This document shows, in pieces, positions 15,896-26,604 of a stretch of DNA of 64,000 bases. The DNA lies in the NCBI GenBank assembly GCA_963698735.1, contig CAVOSA010000019.1, positions 248,001-312,000 on the forward strand, read 5' to 3'. The notes under the pieces are model-generated. The model did no database searches. It saw nothing but the letters and a program-made list of their open reading frames with translations, and had not been told where the DNA came from. Each line of letters begins with the position of its first letter. Positions within the stretch are counted from its first letter, which is position 1. Source of the stretch: RPQJ01 sp963698735. Its GTDB lineage: Bacteria > Pseudomonadota > Gammaproteobacteria > Steroidobacterales > Steroidobacteraceae. Made by a program: the position numbers and the translations under genes.

Positions 15896-17484
15896 TGCGT
15901 CCGTTCTCGTTCAGCACCGAGCCGATCGACACGGCCCGCGGCCGCGCGGTGCTGTCCGACCCTGAGTGCGGCGGCTACGCGACGTTTGAAGGCTGGGTGC
16001 GCGACCACAACGAGGGACGCGAGGTGCACCGCCTGGAGTACGAGGCGTTCGCGGCGCTCGCCGAACGCGAAGGCGAACGCATCGTTGCCGAGGCGATCAC
16101 TCGCTTTGGCGTCCAGCATGCGGCCTGCGTGCACCGGATCGGCGACCTCGGACTTGGCGAGATGGCGGTGTGGGTCGGCGTGAGCTCGGCGCATCGCGCG
16201 GAGGCGTTCGCCGCCTGCCGCTACATCATCGACGAGGTGAAGCACCGGGTGCCGATCTGGAAGAAGGAGCACTACGTCGACGGCGATTCGGGCTGGGTGA
16301 ACTGCGAGCGTTGTGCGCTCCCTGCCGGCCACGACAACCCCGCTCCGCATGAGCACCAGCACGGACACCAGGTCGCGGCCGGCCACCGGCATCCGCACGA
16401 CCGCGGCGCTTCGAGCACCACTGCGAACTCATTGCGACCCGACTTCTCGCGCCAGATGGCGCTGCCGGAAGTCGGCGCTGCCGGGCAGCAGCGGCTGCGC
16501 GGTGGCTCGGTGCTGGTCATCGGCGCGGGCGGCCTCGGGGTGCCGGTCCTGCAGTACCTCGCTGCCGCGGGCGTCGGGCGCATCGGCATTGCCGACGGCG
16601 ACGTCATCGAGGCCAGCAACCTGCACCGGCAGCCGCTCTACGGCGTCAGCGACATCGGCAAGTCGAAGGCAGCCGTTGCGGCGACGCGGCTGCGGGAACT
16701 GAATCCCGACGCCGCCGTCGAGATGCACGCCGAGCGTGCGGTCGCGGGCAATCTCGCCGATTGGCTCGGCCGGTACGATCTCGTCGTCGACTGCAGCGAC
16801 AACTTCGCCACCAAGTTTCTCGTCAATGATGCCGCAGTGAGTCTCGGCAAGCCGGCGGTGTTTGCCAGCGTCTACCAGTACGAGGGCCAGCTGCAGGTCT
16901 ACCTGCCGCGGGAGGACTGGCCCTGCCTGCGTTGCCTGTGGCCGGAAGCGCCGCGCGATGGCCTGGTCGGCAACTGCGCCGAAGCAGGCGTGCTCGGCCC
17001 AGTGCCGGCAGCGCTCGGCGCCATGCAGGCGATGCAGGCACTCAAGATTCTGCTCGGATTGCCCGTCGACAACTCACCCGCGCTGCACGTGTTCGACCTG
17101 CTGGGCATGCACTGGCGTACGATCAAGGCGTCGCGTAATCCCGCGTGCGATCACACGCCGCGCGAGTTGCAGTCAGCCGCCATCGCTCCGGCGGGCCTCG
17201 AGATCGAGTTCCCGACGCTCGACGCCGCGCTCGCCTCCGGCCTGACGCTGGTCGACATCCGCGAGGCATGGGAACGCGCCATGGACGACCCGGAGCGCCA
17301 GATCGAGTGGCACCTGCCGTTGAGCGCCTTCATGCAGGGCGCGACGGCCCTGCCGCCCGACGGCCGTTACCTCATCGTGTGCGCGCACGGGGTGCGCAGC
17401 CTGGCGCTGGCGGAGCACCTGCACTCGCTGGGCTACCCTGCCGTCTACTCGCTGGTGGGTGGACTCGCGGCCGTATCCGACTGA
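15895..17484 (+). CDS. moaE-moeB: MoaE-MoeB-rhodanese trifunctional fusion
   Basis: 529 residues with three domains. MoaE (about 1-135) keeps the catalytic lysines in HRVPIWKKEHYVDG and the FEGWVRDHNEGR segment. A His-rich linker (about 143-168, HEHQHGHQ, GHRHPHD) joins it to MoeB (about 178-410), with nucleotide loop GAGGLGVPVLQYLAAAGVG and acyl-adenylation segment DCSDNFATKFLVNDA. A rhodanese domain (about 435-527) has Cys in the active loop CAHGVRS. MoeB normally binds zinc through two CxxC pairs: CLRC is present, but the second site reads NPACDH, so a Cys/His pair may replace it. The protein would activate, sulfurate and use MoaD in one chain. Confidence 0.92.
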   Translation: MRPFSFSTEPIDTARGRAVLSDPECGGYATFEGWVRDHNEGREVHRLEYEAFAALAEREGERIVAEAITRFGVQHAACVHRIGDLGLGEMAVWVGVSSAHRAEAFAACRYIIDEVKHRVPIWKKEHYVDGDSGWVNCERCALPAGHDNPAPHEHQHGHQVAAGHRHPHDRGASSTTANSLRPDFSRQMALPEVGAAGQQRLRGGSVLVIGAGGLGVPVLQYLAAAGVGRIGIADGDVIEASNLHRQPLYGVSDIGKSKAAVAATRLRELNPDAAVEMHAERAVAGNLADWLGRYDLVVDCSDNFATKFLVNDAAVSLGKPAVFASVYQYEGQLQVYLPREDWPCLRCLWPEAPRDGLVGNCAEAGVLGPVPAALGAMQAMQALKILLGLPVDNSPALHVFDLLGMHWRTIKASRNPACDHTPRELQSAAIAPAGLEIEFPTLDAALASGLTLVDIREAWERAMDDPERQIEWHLPLSAFMQGATALPPDGRYLIVCAHGVRSLALAEHLHSLGYPAVYSLVGGLAAVSD

Positions 17485-17487
17485 GCG

Positions 17488-18759
17488 TCAGGGCCTGACC
17501 TGTCCACTGCCGCGAACGACGTACTTGTAGCTCGTCAGCTGCTCGACGCCGACCGGCCCGCGCGCATGGAAGCGGTCGGTCGAGATGCCGATCTCGGCGC
17601 CCATCCCGAACTCGCCGCCGTCCGCAAACTGCGTCGACGCGTTGTGCAGCACGATCGCGCTGTCCACGCGTGACAGGAAGCGCTCGGCCGTGGCTGCGTC
17701 GTCGGTGACGATCGATTCCGTGTGATCCGAGCCGTACCGGGCGATGTGCACGATGGCGCCATCGACGCCGTCGACGAGCTTGACCGCGATGATCGCGTCC
17801 AGGTACTCGGTGCGCCAGTCAGCTTCCGTCGCCGCCTTCACGCGCGGATCCACCGCGCAAGTCGCGGCGTCACCCCGGACTTCGCAGCCAGCATCGAGCA
17901 ACTCGCGCACCAGCAGCCCCAGGTGCGTGCGCTCCGCAGCGGCATCGACCAGCAGCGTCTCCGCAGCGCCGCACACGCCAGTGCGCCGCAGCTTGGCATT
18001 GAGTACGATCGAACGCGCCATCTCCAGGTTCGCGGCACGATCCACGTAGACGTGGCAGATGCCCTCGAGGTGACCGATGACCGGCACCCGCGCTTCCTGC
18101 TGCACGCGCGCGACCAGGCTCTTGCCGCCACGCGGCACGATCACGTCGATGAACTCCGTCATGCCGGCGAGCATGTGCCCCACGGCCGCGCGATCGGTGG
18201 TCGGCACGAGCTGGATGCATGCGCCGGGCAGGCCGGCGGCACGCAGGCCTGCCACCAGGCATTCATGGATCGCAACGCTCGAGTGATGGCTCTCGCTGCC
18301 GCCGCGCAGGATGGCGGCGTTGGCCGACTTCAGGCACAGCGCGCCGGCATCACAGGTGACGTTCGGACGGCTTTCGTAAATGATGCCGATGACGCCGAGC
18401 GGCACGCGGACACGCTGGAAGCGCAAACCGTTGGGCCGGGTCCATTCGGCGATGACCGTGCCGATCGGATCCGCCAGGGCGGCAATCTCTTCGACGCCGC
18501 GCGCCATGGCTTCGATGCGCGCGGCATCGAGCTGCAGGCGATCGAGCCCGGCACGACCGAGTCCTGCCGCCACCGCCGCGCTCATGTCGCGCTGGTTGGC
18601 CGCGAGGATCTCAGGCTGGCGTGCGCGCAGTGCGGCAGCCATCGCCTGCAGCGCGCGATTGCGCTGCTCGCCGCTCGCAATCGACAGGACGCCCTGCGCC
18701 GCGACCGCATCGCGGCCGAGCTGCTGCATCGTCGCTGTCAGCGTTGCGGCATCCGTCAC
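17488..18759 (-). CDS. proA: Glutamate-5-semialdehyde dehydrogenase (gamma-glutamyl phosphate reductase)
   Basis: 423 residues, usual ProA length. NADPH-binding and active-site regions include VPLGVIGIIYESRPNVT, LKSANAAILRGGSES and the catalytic Cys in RRTGVCGAAETLL. It reduces glutamyl-5-phosphate in proline synthesis. The ATG overlaps the proB stop by four bases. Its 3' end converges with the MoaE-MoeB fusion gene, with three bases between the stops and no room for a terminator. Confidence 0.96.
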   Translation of the reverse strand: MTDAATLTATMQQLGRDAVAAQGVLSIASGEQRNRALQAMAAALRARQPEILAANQRDMSAAVAAGLGRAGLDRLQLDAARIEAMARGVEEIAALADPIGTVIAEWTRPNGLRFQRVRVPLGVIGIIYESRPNVTCDAGALCLKSANAAILRGGSESHHSSVAIHECLVAGLRAAGLPGACIQLVPTTDRAAVGHMLAGMTEFIDVIVPRGGKSLVARVQQEARVPVIGHLEGICHVYVDRAANLEMARSIVLNAKLRRTGVCGAAETLLVDAAAERTHLGLLVRELLDAGCEVRGDAATCAVDPRVKAATEADWRTEYLDAIIAVKLVDGVDGAIVHIARYGSDHTESIVTDDAATAERFLSRVDSAIVLHNASTQFADGGEFGMGAEIGISTDRFHARGPVGVEQLTSYKYVVRGSGQVRP

Positions 18760-19891
18760 GTCAGTACCAGGTCATCGCGGTGGATCAGCTCGTCGCGGCC
18801 ACGATACCCGAGAATCGCTTCCAGCTCATGGCTGCGGCGACCGCTGGCGCGCCGCGCGTCCTCGCTCGAATACGCGCTCAGTCCGCGTGCGATCTCGGTT
18901 CCATCCGCGTCGCGGACCAGCACGGCGTCGCCGCGGTCGAACCGGCCCTCGACCCGCGTCACGCCCGCGGGCAGCAGGCTCTTGCCCCCGCGCAGGGCTC
19001 GCGCCGCGCCTGCGTCGACGTGCAGCACGCCCGCGGGCTTGAGCAGCCCTGCGATCCACTGCTTGCGCACGGTCCTGGGCGAGGTGCGGGACACGAACCA
19101 GGTGCAGCGCGCACCCGCCTCGATGCGCTGCAGCGGATGCTGCTCGCGCCCGGCCGCCACGCACATGGTGCAACCGGCGGCGAGCGCAATCTTGCCGGCG
19201 AGCACCTTGGTGGCCATGCCGCCGGAACCGACGTCGGAAGCGGAGCCGCCGGCCATCGCCTCGATCTCGGGCGTGATGGCCGTAACTTCGGGAATGAAGC
19301 GCGCATTCTCGTCGCGCGTGGGATCCGCGGTGTAGAGGCCGTCGACGTCGGACAGCAGCACGAGGCAATCCGCGCTCGCCATCTGCGCCACGCGCGCCGC
19401 GAGGCGATCGTTGTCGCCGTAGCGGATCTCGGCCGTGGCGACTGTGTCGTTCTCATTGATGACGGGGATCGCGCCAAGCTTGAGCAGCGTGTTGAGCGTG
19501 CCGCGCGCGTTGAGATAACGGCGGCGCTCTTCGGTGTCGCCGAGCGTCAGCAGCATCTGCGCCACCGAGCAATCGTGCTGCTCGAGCACCTCCTTCCAGG
19601 CATGCGCGAGGCGGATCTGGCCGACGGCCGCCGCGGCCTGGCTCTCCTCCAGCTTGAGCTTGCCGGGCGCGAGCCCGAGCTGCCTGCGACCGAGCGCAAT
19701 GGCGCCGGACGACACGATGATGACTTCCTGGCCGCGGGCGCGCAGCGCCGCGATGTCGATGGCGAGCGTTTCCAGCCAGGCACGGTTGACGCGGCCCGTC
19801 GATTTCTCGACAAGCAGCGCCGACCCGATCTTGATGACGACCCGCTTTGCACGTGCGAGGCGGGCACCGCCCCGTGCCGTCGCGGATGCAC

Positions 19892-19895
<4 letters not shown>
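18756..19895 (-). CDS. proB: Glutamate 5-kinase
   Basis: 379 residues. Amino-acid kinase domain (VVIKIGSALLV, VSSGAIALGRRQLG, INENDTVAT, LLSDVDGLYTADP) followed by a C-terminal PUA domain (about 285-375). It phosphorylates glutamate for proline synthesis with ProA. The gene order proB-proA is tightly coupled, and proB in turn overlaps the stop of an acyl-CoA dehydrogenase gene by four bases, an unusual partner. Confidence 0.96.
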
Positions 19896-21688
<1,793 letters not shown>

Positions 21689-21766
21689 GGTGGAGTCCTC
21701 TGGCAAACCCCGGTTCAAACCTGAGTGTAGCTGAATTTGCGGCAGTGCAGCATCCGTGTGTTACGG

Positions 21767-21796
21767 TTGCCTGCGCCGACGACGCGACCGTATAGT
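21767..21796 (+). promoter_or_regulatory. Candidate sigma-70 promoter for the acidic-protein gene
   Basis: TTGCCT (21767-21772), 18-base spacer, TATAGT (21791-21796). A transcript would start near 21803, just before the hairpin at 21809. Confidence 0.35.
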
Positions 21797-21808
21797 TGAC
21801 CGCTCTTC

Positions 21809-21834
21809 AACGCCGTTTTTCGACGGCGTTTTTT
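21809..21834 (+). terminator. Terminator-like hairpin in the leader of the acidic-protein gene
   Basis: Perfect 8-bp stem AACGCCGT / ACGGCGTT with a six-base loop, followed by a run of six T on the plus strand (21829-21834). It ends only 15 bases before the GTG start at 21850 and just after the candidate promoter. No plus-strand gene upstream needs a terminator, so it may be an attenuator or an mRNA 5' stabilising hairpin. Confidence 0.5.
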
Positions 21835-21849
21835 GCTGAGGATGCCGCC

Positions 21850-22191
21850 GTGAGCCGTGATTACGAACCGCAGGCCGGACAGTGGTACGAAGACCTCGAA
21901 ACCGAGGAGTCGTTCCAGGTGCTTGCGGTCGATCCGGACGAGGAAATCATCCGGATCCAGTGGCCCGACCGCGAAATCCAGGAGATCGACCTCGACCAGT
22001 GGAACGAGATGGACCTTGACCTCGCCCTGCCGCCGGAAGGCTGGGTCGACGACGTCGAAGAAGCGGACGACGAAGAAGATGAAGAAGACGAAGTCGAGGA
22101 CGATTGGGATGACGACGAGGACGACGACTGGGACGACGACGAAGATGACGATCTCGACGAAGACGACGACGAATACCGCGACCGCGAGTGA
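21850..22191 (+). CDS. Acidic-tailed protein (DUF6763-like) of unknown function
   Basis: 113 residues from GTG 21850, with GAGG eight bases upstream. A compact N-terminal part (about 1-70, YEPQAGQWYEDLETEESFQV) resembles small proteins that gammaproteobacteria encode alone, and is followed by a tail of almost pure Asp/Glu (about 72-113). A longer frame from 21796 would read through the terminator-like hairpin and was rejected. Function is unknown. It overlaps the next gene in a GTGA arrangement. Confidence 0.75.
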   Translation: MSRDYEPQAGQWYEDLETEESFQVLAVDPDEEIIRIQWPDREIQEIDLDQWNEMDLDLALPPEGWVDDVEEADDEEDEEDEVEDDWDDDEDDDWDDDEDDDLDEDDDEYRDRE

Positions 22192-22784
22192 GTCGATCAC
22201 CCCCGCCACCGTCTCCCACGCCTGAGGCGGCCCGCGGTCGCTATCCGCTGGAGCTGGAACGCACCTGGCAACCCGCTGGCGCTGCACCCGTCCACATCCG
22301 CGCGCTGTGCCCCGACGACCTGGCGCTCGAGCGCCGGTTCGTCGAAGCCCTCTCGCCGCAGACGCTCTACCTGCGCCTGCAGTACATCGCGGCGCACCCG
22401 AACGATCGTGACCTCATCAGGCTGCTCGATCTCGACCACTACGACCAGCTCGCCATCGCGGGGTTGGCGGCCGGCGCGGACGGCGAGGAAATCGTCGGCG
22501 TCAGCCGCTACGCCCGGATCCCCGGTACCCGGCGGGCCGAGTGCGCCATCGTGGTCGCCGACGGGTGGCAGGGGCTGGGGCTGGGCACCGAACTGATGCG
22601 CACGCTCGCGACGGCGGCGCTGGCCAGGGACATCGACTGTCTCGAAGGCACCACGCTGGCCGAGAACCAGCGCATCGCGGCCTGGGGCCGGCGTTTCGGC
22701 TTCTCCGTCCACACCGAGCCCAACTCGGGCGGGCTGGTGGTAATCAAGATGGATCTGCGAAGTCTCGATCAATCAAGCGGGTAA
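22188..22784 (+). CDS. GNAT-family N-acetyltransferase
   Basis: 198 residues from a GTG that overlaps the preceding stop. The acetyl-CoA loop is visible as VADGWQGLGLGTELMRTL and the domain core as IRALCPDDLALERRFVEALS. The sequence resembles the acetyltransferase module attached to Pat/acyl-CoA-synthetase-like lysine acetyltransferases, here free-standing. The substrate is not predictable. Its 3' end overlaps the convergent CHAD gene by 41 bases. Confidence 0.85.
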   Translation: MSRSPPPPSPTPEAARGRYPLELERTWQPAGAAPVHIRALCPDDLALERRFVEALSPQTLYLRLQYIAAHPNDRDLIRLLDLDHYDQLAIAGLAAGADGEEIVGVSRYARIPGTRRAECAIVVADGWQGLGLGTELMRTLATAALARDIDCLEGTTLAENQRIAAWGRRFGFSVHTEPNSGGLVVIKMDLRSLDQSSG

Positions 22785-23607
22785 CCGCCCTGTCCCAGCG
22801 TCTCCCGGCAGCCGCCAGCTTGCGCAGCGACGGTCCGAGCCCTCTTCCCAGGCGCCTGCGCCGGGCGACCAGCATGGCCATGGCCTGCCGCGTCAATGGC
22901 GCCGGTGCCCTGCAGGATTTCACCCACTCGATTGCGGCGGCAGCATCCCGCCGGTCGCCCAGGATCTGCTGCACCTCGCGCAGTCGCCGGTCCAGAGCAT
23001 CCGCGGCTTCCGGCACAACATCATCAACTATCTCAATGGCATAGCGGCAGTTCTTGAGGCGTATGCGCAACTCGTGCAGCGTCTCGTCAGCGCGGGGCGG
23101 GGAGATCACGAGTTCATTGGCGCGCCGCCACGTGCGGCGTACGCGCCGCAGGACTGCGGCGGAAGGCACGCCGCGCAACAACCCGAGTGTCCCGATTCCC
23201 GTTTCGCGGACGGCGGCCAGTCGCGCCTGGTTGGCGGTGGTCGACAGGCGGCGTCGCATGGCGCGTACGGCCCGGACCCGAGCCTGGCGCAGTTCCGCGG
23301 CAAACGGCTCGCGCCGCAGTTCGGGCAGAGCCGCGATGACATCGAGCTCGCGCAACTCGCTGCCGAATTCGGCAATCGCACCGAGCATTTTCCGGTAGCC
23401 GAGCGCGGCCTCGTCCTCGAAGAACGGTTTGAATACCTTCAGGTATGACCGCAGTCGTCGGCACGCCACCCGACTCTGGTGCACGTCCACTGGGTCGGTG
23501 CCGGCCAATCGCGCCAGATGACGCGCAAGTACCCGCTGTTCCCGGCGGAACGCCCGGCGCAGCCGCGCGGATCCGTTACGCGGATCGGACTCGTTTGAGC
23601 CCGGCAC
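22744..23607 (-). CDS. CHAD-domain protein
   Basis: 287 residues, rich in Arg/Lys and His. It shows the repeated CHAD helical pattern: VHQSRVACRRLRSYLKVF in the first half, LHELRIRLKNCRYAIEI in the second, and LGDRRDAAAAIEW near the end. CHAD proteins bind polyphosphate through conserved basic residues. It lacks a fused CYTH triphosphatase domain. The GTG start at 23607 lies inside the preceding regulator gene (32-base overlap); the exact start is uncertain. Confidence 0.88.
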   Translation of the reverse strand: MPGSNESDPRNGSARLRRAFRREQRVLARHLARLAGTDPVDVHQSRVACRRLRSYLKVFKPFFEDEAALGYRKMLGAIAEFGSELRELDVIAALPELRREPFAAELRQARVRAVRAMRRRLSTTANQARLAAVRETGIGTLGLLRGVPSAAVLRRVRRTWRRANELVISPPRADETLHELRIRLKNCRYAIEIVDDVVPEAADALDRRLREVQQILGDRRDAAAAIEWVKSCRAPAPLTRQAMAMLVARRRRLGRGLGPSLRKLAAAGRRWDRAVTRLIDRDFADPS

Positions 23608-23893
23608 GGTCCAGCACCAGCGTCAGCAGGGTGCCCACGGTCTTGTGCGACTCGAGCGCGTGCCGCAGCGGCACCTCCAGGTCGAGCCGATAGGAATTGC
23701 GCCGCCCTGTGCGCTCCCGGGCGATCACGCCAGCCTCCTCGAGGTCGCTGACGATCTTCTGCACCGCGCGCTCGGTGATGCCGACGCTGACCGCCACGTC
23801 GCGCAGGCGCGAGTCGGGGTCGAGCGCCAGGCAGATCAGGACGTGGGCGTGGTTGCTCAGGAAAGTCCAGTGCCTGGGCGGGGTTACGGGCAT
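23576..23893 (-). CDS. Small winged-helix (MarR-like) transcriptional regulator
   Basis: 105 residues. The middle carries a helix-turn-helix (LRDVAVSVGITERAVQKIVSDLEEAGVI) followed by a wing with ERTGRRNSYRLD. It is transcribed divergently from htpX, with a 200-base shared control region. Target and signal are unknown; control of htpX or of the CHAD gene downstream are both possible. Confidence 0.82.
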   Translation of the reverse strand: MPVTPPRHWTFLSNHAHVLICLALDPDSRLRDVAVSVGITERAVQKIVSDLEEAGVIARERTGRRNSYRLDLEVPLRHALESHKTVGTLLTLVLDRAGLKRVRSA

Positions 23894-23950
23894 CGGGGCA
23901 CCTCGGTCGAGCGCAACGGAACCTCTGCGGGCTGGGATTGTCCGAAGCAA

Positions 23951-23979
23951 GGTTCCGGTTTTGATCTTCCTGCTATTAT
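23951..23979 (+). promoter_or_regulatory. Candidate extended -10 promoter for htpX
   Basis: TGCTATTAT at 23971-23979 is a good extended -10; the -35 (GGTTCC at 23951, 17-base spacer) is weak. The predicted leader would be about 108 bases long. Confidence 0.35.
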
Positions 23980-24019
23980 GCCTGCCGGCCGGGGTAACTT
24001 GCCACGCCCTGCGCGGCGG

Positions 24020-24078
24020 GTGGGCATTGAAACCCGGCGGTTCACCCCAAGCGAATGGGCACTCATGGGAATGCCCAC
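24020..24078 (+). promoter_or_regulatory. htpX leader with competing hairpins and a sigma-32-like element
   Basis: GTGGGCATT (24020-24028) is perfectly complementary to AATGCCCAC (24070-24078), which ends just before the GGAG ribosome site at 24080. A second segment, TGGGCA (24056-24061), can pair with the same partner (TGCCCA, 24072-24077), so the two stems exclude each other. In the same stretch ATTGAAA-N12-CCCCAA (24026-24050) resembles a heat-shock sigma-32 promoter. Both readings fit a stress-controlled htpX but neither is proven. Confidence 0.4.
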
Positions 24079-24093
24079 TGGAGACCAGACAAG

Positions 24094-24978
24094 ATGAAAC
24101 GGATTCTGCTGTTCCTCGCCACCAACCTCGCCGTCGTGGTCCTGCTCGGGATCATCATGCGACTGATCGGCTTCGAGGGCATTCTCGATGCCCAGGGCGT
24201 GGACCTCAATCTCGGTGCGCTGCTGGTGTTTGCCGCCATCGTCGGCTTCGTGGGCTCGTTCGTGTCGCTGGCGATGTCCAAATGGTCTGCCAAGAGGATG
24301 ATGGGAGTGCGTGTGATCACGCAGCCGTCGAACCAGACCGAAACCTGGCTCATCAACACCGTGCGCCACCAGGCGCAGGCCGCGAGCATCGGCATGCCGG
24401 AAGTCGGCATCTTCGACTCGCCGGAGCCAAACGCCTTCGCCACCGGCGCGCGCCGTGACGCGGCGCTGGTCGCAGTGAGCACCGGCCTGCTGAACAGCAT
24501 GTCGCAGAAGGAAGCAGAAGCCGTGCTCGCGCACGAGGTGAGCCACGTCGCGAATGGCGACATGGTCACGCTTACGCTGATCCAGGGTGTCGTGAACACG
24601 TTCGTGATCTTCCTCTCGCGCGTGGTTGGGCACACGGTCGACCGCGTGATCTTCAAGACCGAAGAAGGCCACGGCCCGGCGTACTGGGTCACCACGATCG
24701 TCGCCGACCTCGTGTTCGGCCTGTTCGCTTCGATGATCGTCATGCACTTCTCGCGGCAGCGTGAATTCCGCGCCGACGCGGGCGGCGCCACGCTCGCCGG
24801 TCGCCAGGCCATGATCGGCGCGCTCGAACGGCTGCAGCAGCGCCATTCCGGCGCCCTGCCCGACAAGATGGCCGCATTCGGCATCGCGGGCGGAAAGGCC
24901 GGCGGCCTGAAGAAACTGTTCATGTCGCACCCGCCGCTCGAAGACCGCATCGCGGCATTGCGCAACTCGGCCGGCTGA
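24094..24978 (+). CDS. htpX: Membrane protease HtpX
   Basis: 294 residues. M48 metalloprotease with two N-terminal membrane helices (LLFLATNLAVVVLLGIIMRL and a second), the zinc motif HEVSH at 147-151, two further helices, and the third zinc ligand Glu in SRQREFRADAGG. It degrades misfolded inner-membrane proteins on the cytoplasmic side, partly overlapping FtsH. Transcribed divergently from a small regulator and followed by a strong terminator. Confidence 0.96.
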   Translation: MKRILLFLATNLAVVVLLGIIMRLIGFEGILDAQGVDLNLGALLVFAAIVGFVGSFVSLAMSKWSAKRMMGVRVITQPSNQTETWLINTVRHQAQAASIGMPEVGIFDSPEPNAFATGARRDAALVAVSTGLLNSMSQKEAEAVLAHEVSHVANGDMVTLTLIQGVVNTFVIFLSRVVGHTVDRVIFKTEEGHGPAYWVTTIVADLVFGLFASMIVMHFSRQREFRADAGGATLAGRQAMIGALERLQQRHSGALPDKMAAFGIAGGKAGGLKKLFMSHPPLEDRIAALRNSAG

Positions 24979-25000
24979 CCGGACTTTCGCGGGTATGGAA

Positions 25001-25032
25001 GCCGCGCTCCTGTCGGGGAGCGCGGCTTTTTT
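25001..25032 (+). terminator. Rho-independent terminator after htpX
   Basis: Ten-bp G+C-rich stem GCCGCGCTCC / GGAGCGCGGC followed by TTTTTT. Confidence 0.93.
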
Positions 25033-25107
25033 GCTGCCGAGTCGAACCGGTTCTGGCCTGCAGCGCGAAGTGGCGTGCCACCACGGGCGCGATGAGACAA
25101 TCCCGGC

Positions 25108-26571
25108 ATGAAGGCTGAGACCACACTCGTCTGGTTTCGACGGGACCTGCGCCTGGCCGACAACCCGGCGCTCGCACAGGCAGCGTCTGCCGGCGACCGA
25201 ATAGTGGCGGTCTACGTCCATGCACCGGACGAGGAAGCGCCATGGAGTCCGGGCGCGGCAAGCCGCTGGTGGCTGCATCACAGTCTTGCGGCGCTCGATG
25301 CGCCGCTGCGCGCATGCGGTAGCGAACTCACCGTGCGCCGCGGCCCGGCGTTGCCCTCGCTCGCAGCACTCGCGCGCGAGGTCGGTGCCACCCGGGTCGT
25401 GTGGAATCGGCTGTACGATCCGGCGATTATCGCCCGTGATACGGCAGTGAAGGCAGGCCTGCGCGAACTTGGCCTCGAGTGCGAGAGCTACAACGCCTGC
25501 CTGCTAAACGAACCATGGGAAATCCGCACGGCGCAGGGCGGCCCATATCGCGTCTTCACCCCGTTCTGGCGCGCGTGCCAGGCGCAACTCGATGCGCAAC
25601 CGGCGCCGCTCGCACCGCCGCGTCGTCTGCGCGGACCTGCGCGCCGCCCGGACAGCGTGCCGCTGGCCAGTCTCGAACTGCTGCCCGGAATCCGCTGGGA
25701 CAAGGGTTTCACGGCGCACTGGGAACCGGGCGAGGACGGCGCGCAGCGCCGGCTGCAGGCCTTTTGCGCGGAGTGGATCGACGGCTACGACGCCGGACGC
25801 AACCGTCCCGACCAGCCGGCCAGCTCGCGCCTGTCACCGCACCTGCATTTCGGCGAGGTGAGTCCGCGGCAATGCCTAATCGCCGCGCGCAACGCCGTCA
25901 CCGATCGGCCTGCCGCGCGCAAGTCGGCGGACAGTTTCATCCGCGAGCTCGGCTGGCGCGAGTTCGCTCACCACCTGCTGCATCATTTTCCGCACACCGC
26001 CGAGCATCCACTCGATGATCGTTTCGAACGATTTCCGTGGGCTGCAAGCCGCGCCCTGCGCGAAGCATGGCAGCAAGGTCGCACCGGCTACCCGCTCGTC
26101 GATGCCGGGCTGCGCGAGCTGTGGGCGACCGGATGGATGCACAACCGCGTGCGCATGATCGTCGCGTCGCTGCTCACGAAAAACCTGCAGCAGCCCTGGC
26201 TCGACGGCGCACGCTGGTTCTGGGACACGCTGGTCGATGCGGACCTCGCCGCCAACACGCTGGGCTGGCAGTGGACGGCGGGCTGCGGCGCCGACGCGGC
26301 ACCATTTTTCCGCATCTTCAATCCCGTCCTGCAGGCCGAACGCTACGATCCGGCTCGAATCTACCTGCGCCGCTGGCTGCCGGAACTCGCCCAGCTGCCG
26401 GACAACTGGATTCACCGCCCATGGCAGGCACCCGCCGACGTCCTCGCCAGGGCCGGGGTAACACTCGGAGAAACGTACCCGCACCCTGCCGTGGACTTCC
26501 CTGTGAGCCGCAAGGCGGCGCTGTCCGCCTACGGCGCGATCAAGGGACCGGCACCCTCCCTGCGGCCCTGA
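25108..26571 (+). CDS. phr: Deoxyribodipyrimidine photolyase
   Basis: 487 residues. N-terminal alpha/beta antenna domain (LVWFRRDLRLADNPAL) and C-terminal FAD domain (SRLSPHLHFGEVSPRQ, GWMHNRVRMIVASLLTKNL, NTLGWQWTAGCGADAAP, RIFNPVLQAERYDP). It repairs UV cyclobutane dimers with blue light. It is followed 33 bases later by the fatty-acid modification genes; photolyase next to such genes is typical of light and singlet-oxygen stress loci. Confidence 0.93.
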   Translation: MKAETTLVWFRRDLRLADNPALAQAASAGDRIVAVYVHAPDEEAPWSPGAASRWWLHHSLAALDAPLRACGSELTVRRGPALPSLAALAREVGATRVVWNRLYDPAIIARDTAVKAGLRELGLECESYNACLLNEPWEIRTAQGGPYRVFTPFWRACQAQLDAQPAPLAPPRRLRGPARRPDSVPLASLELLPGIRWDKGFTAHWEPGEDGAQRRLQAFCAEWIDGYDAGRNRPDQPASSRLSPHLHFGEVSPRQCLIAARNAVTDRPAARKSADSFIRELGWREFAHHLLHHFPHTAEHPLDDRFERFPWAASRALREAWQQGRTGYPLVDAGLRELWATGWMHNRVRMIVASLLTKNLQQPWLDGARWFWDTLVDADLAANTLGWQWTAGCGADAAPFFRIFNPVLQAERYDPARIYLRRWLPELAQLPDNWIHRPWQAPADVLARAGVTLGETYPHPAVDFPVSRKAALSAYGAIKGPAPSLRP

Positions 26572-26604
26572 ATCCGCACCTGCCGGCGGGCCGAATCGTC
26601 GGGC

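Noticed and set aside
22744..23893. Toxin-antitoxin pair (small regulator plus overlapping downstream gene)
   Set aside because: The downstream gene is a clear CHAD-domain protein and the regulator is MarR-like, neither typical of toxin-antitoxin modules.
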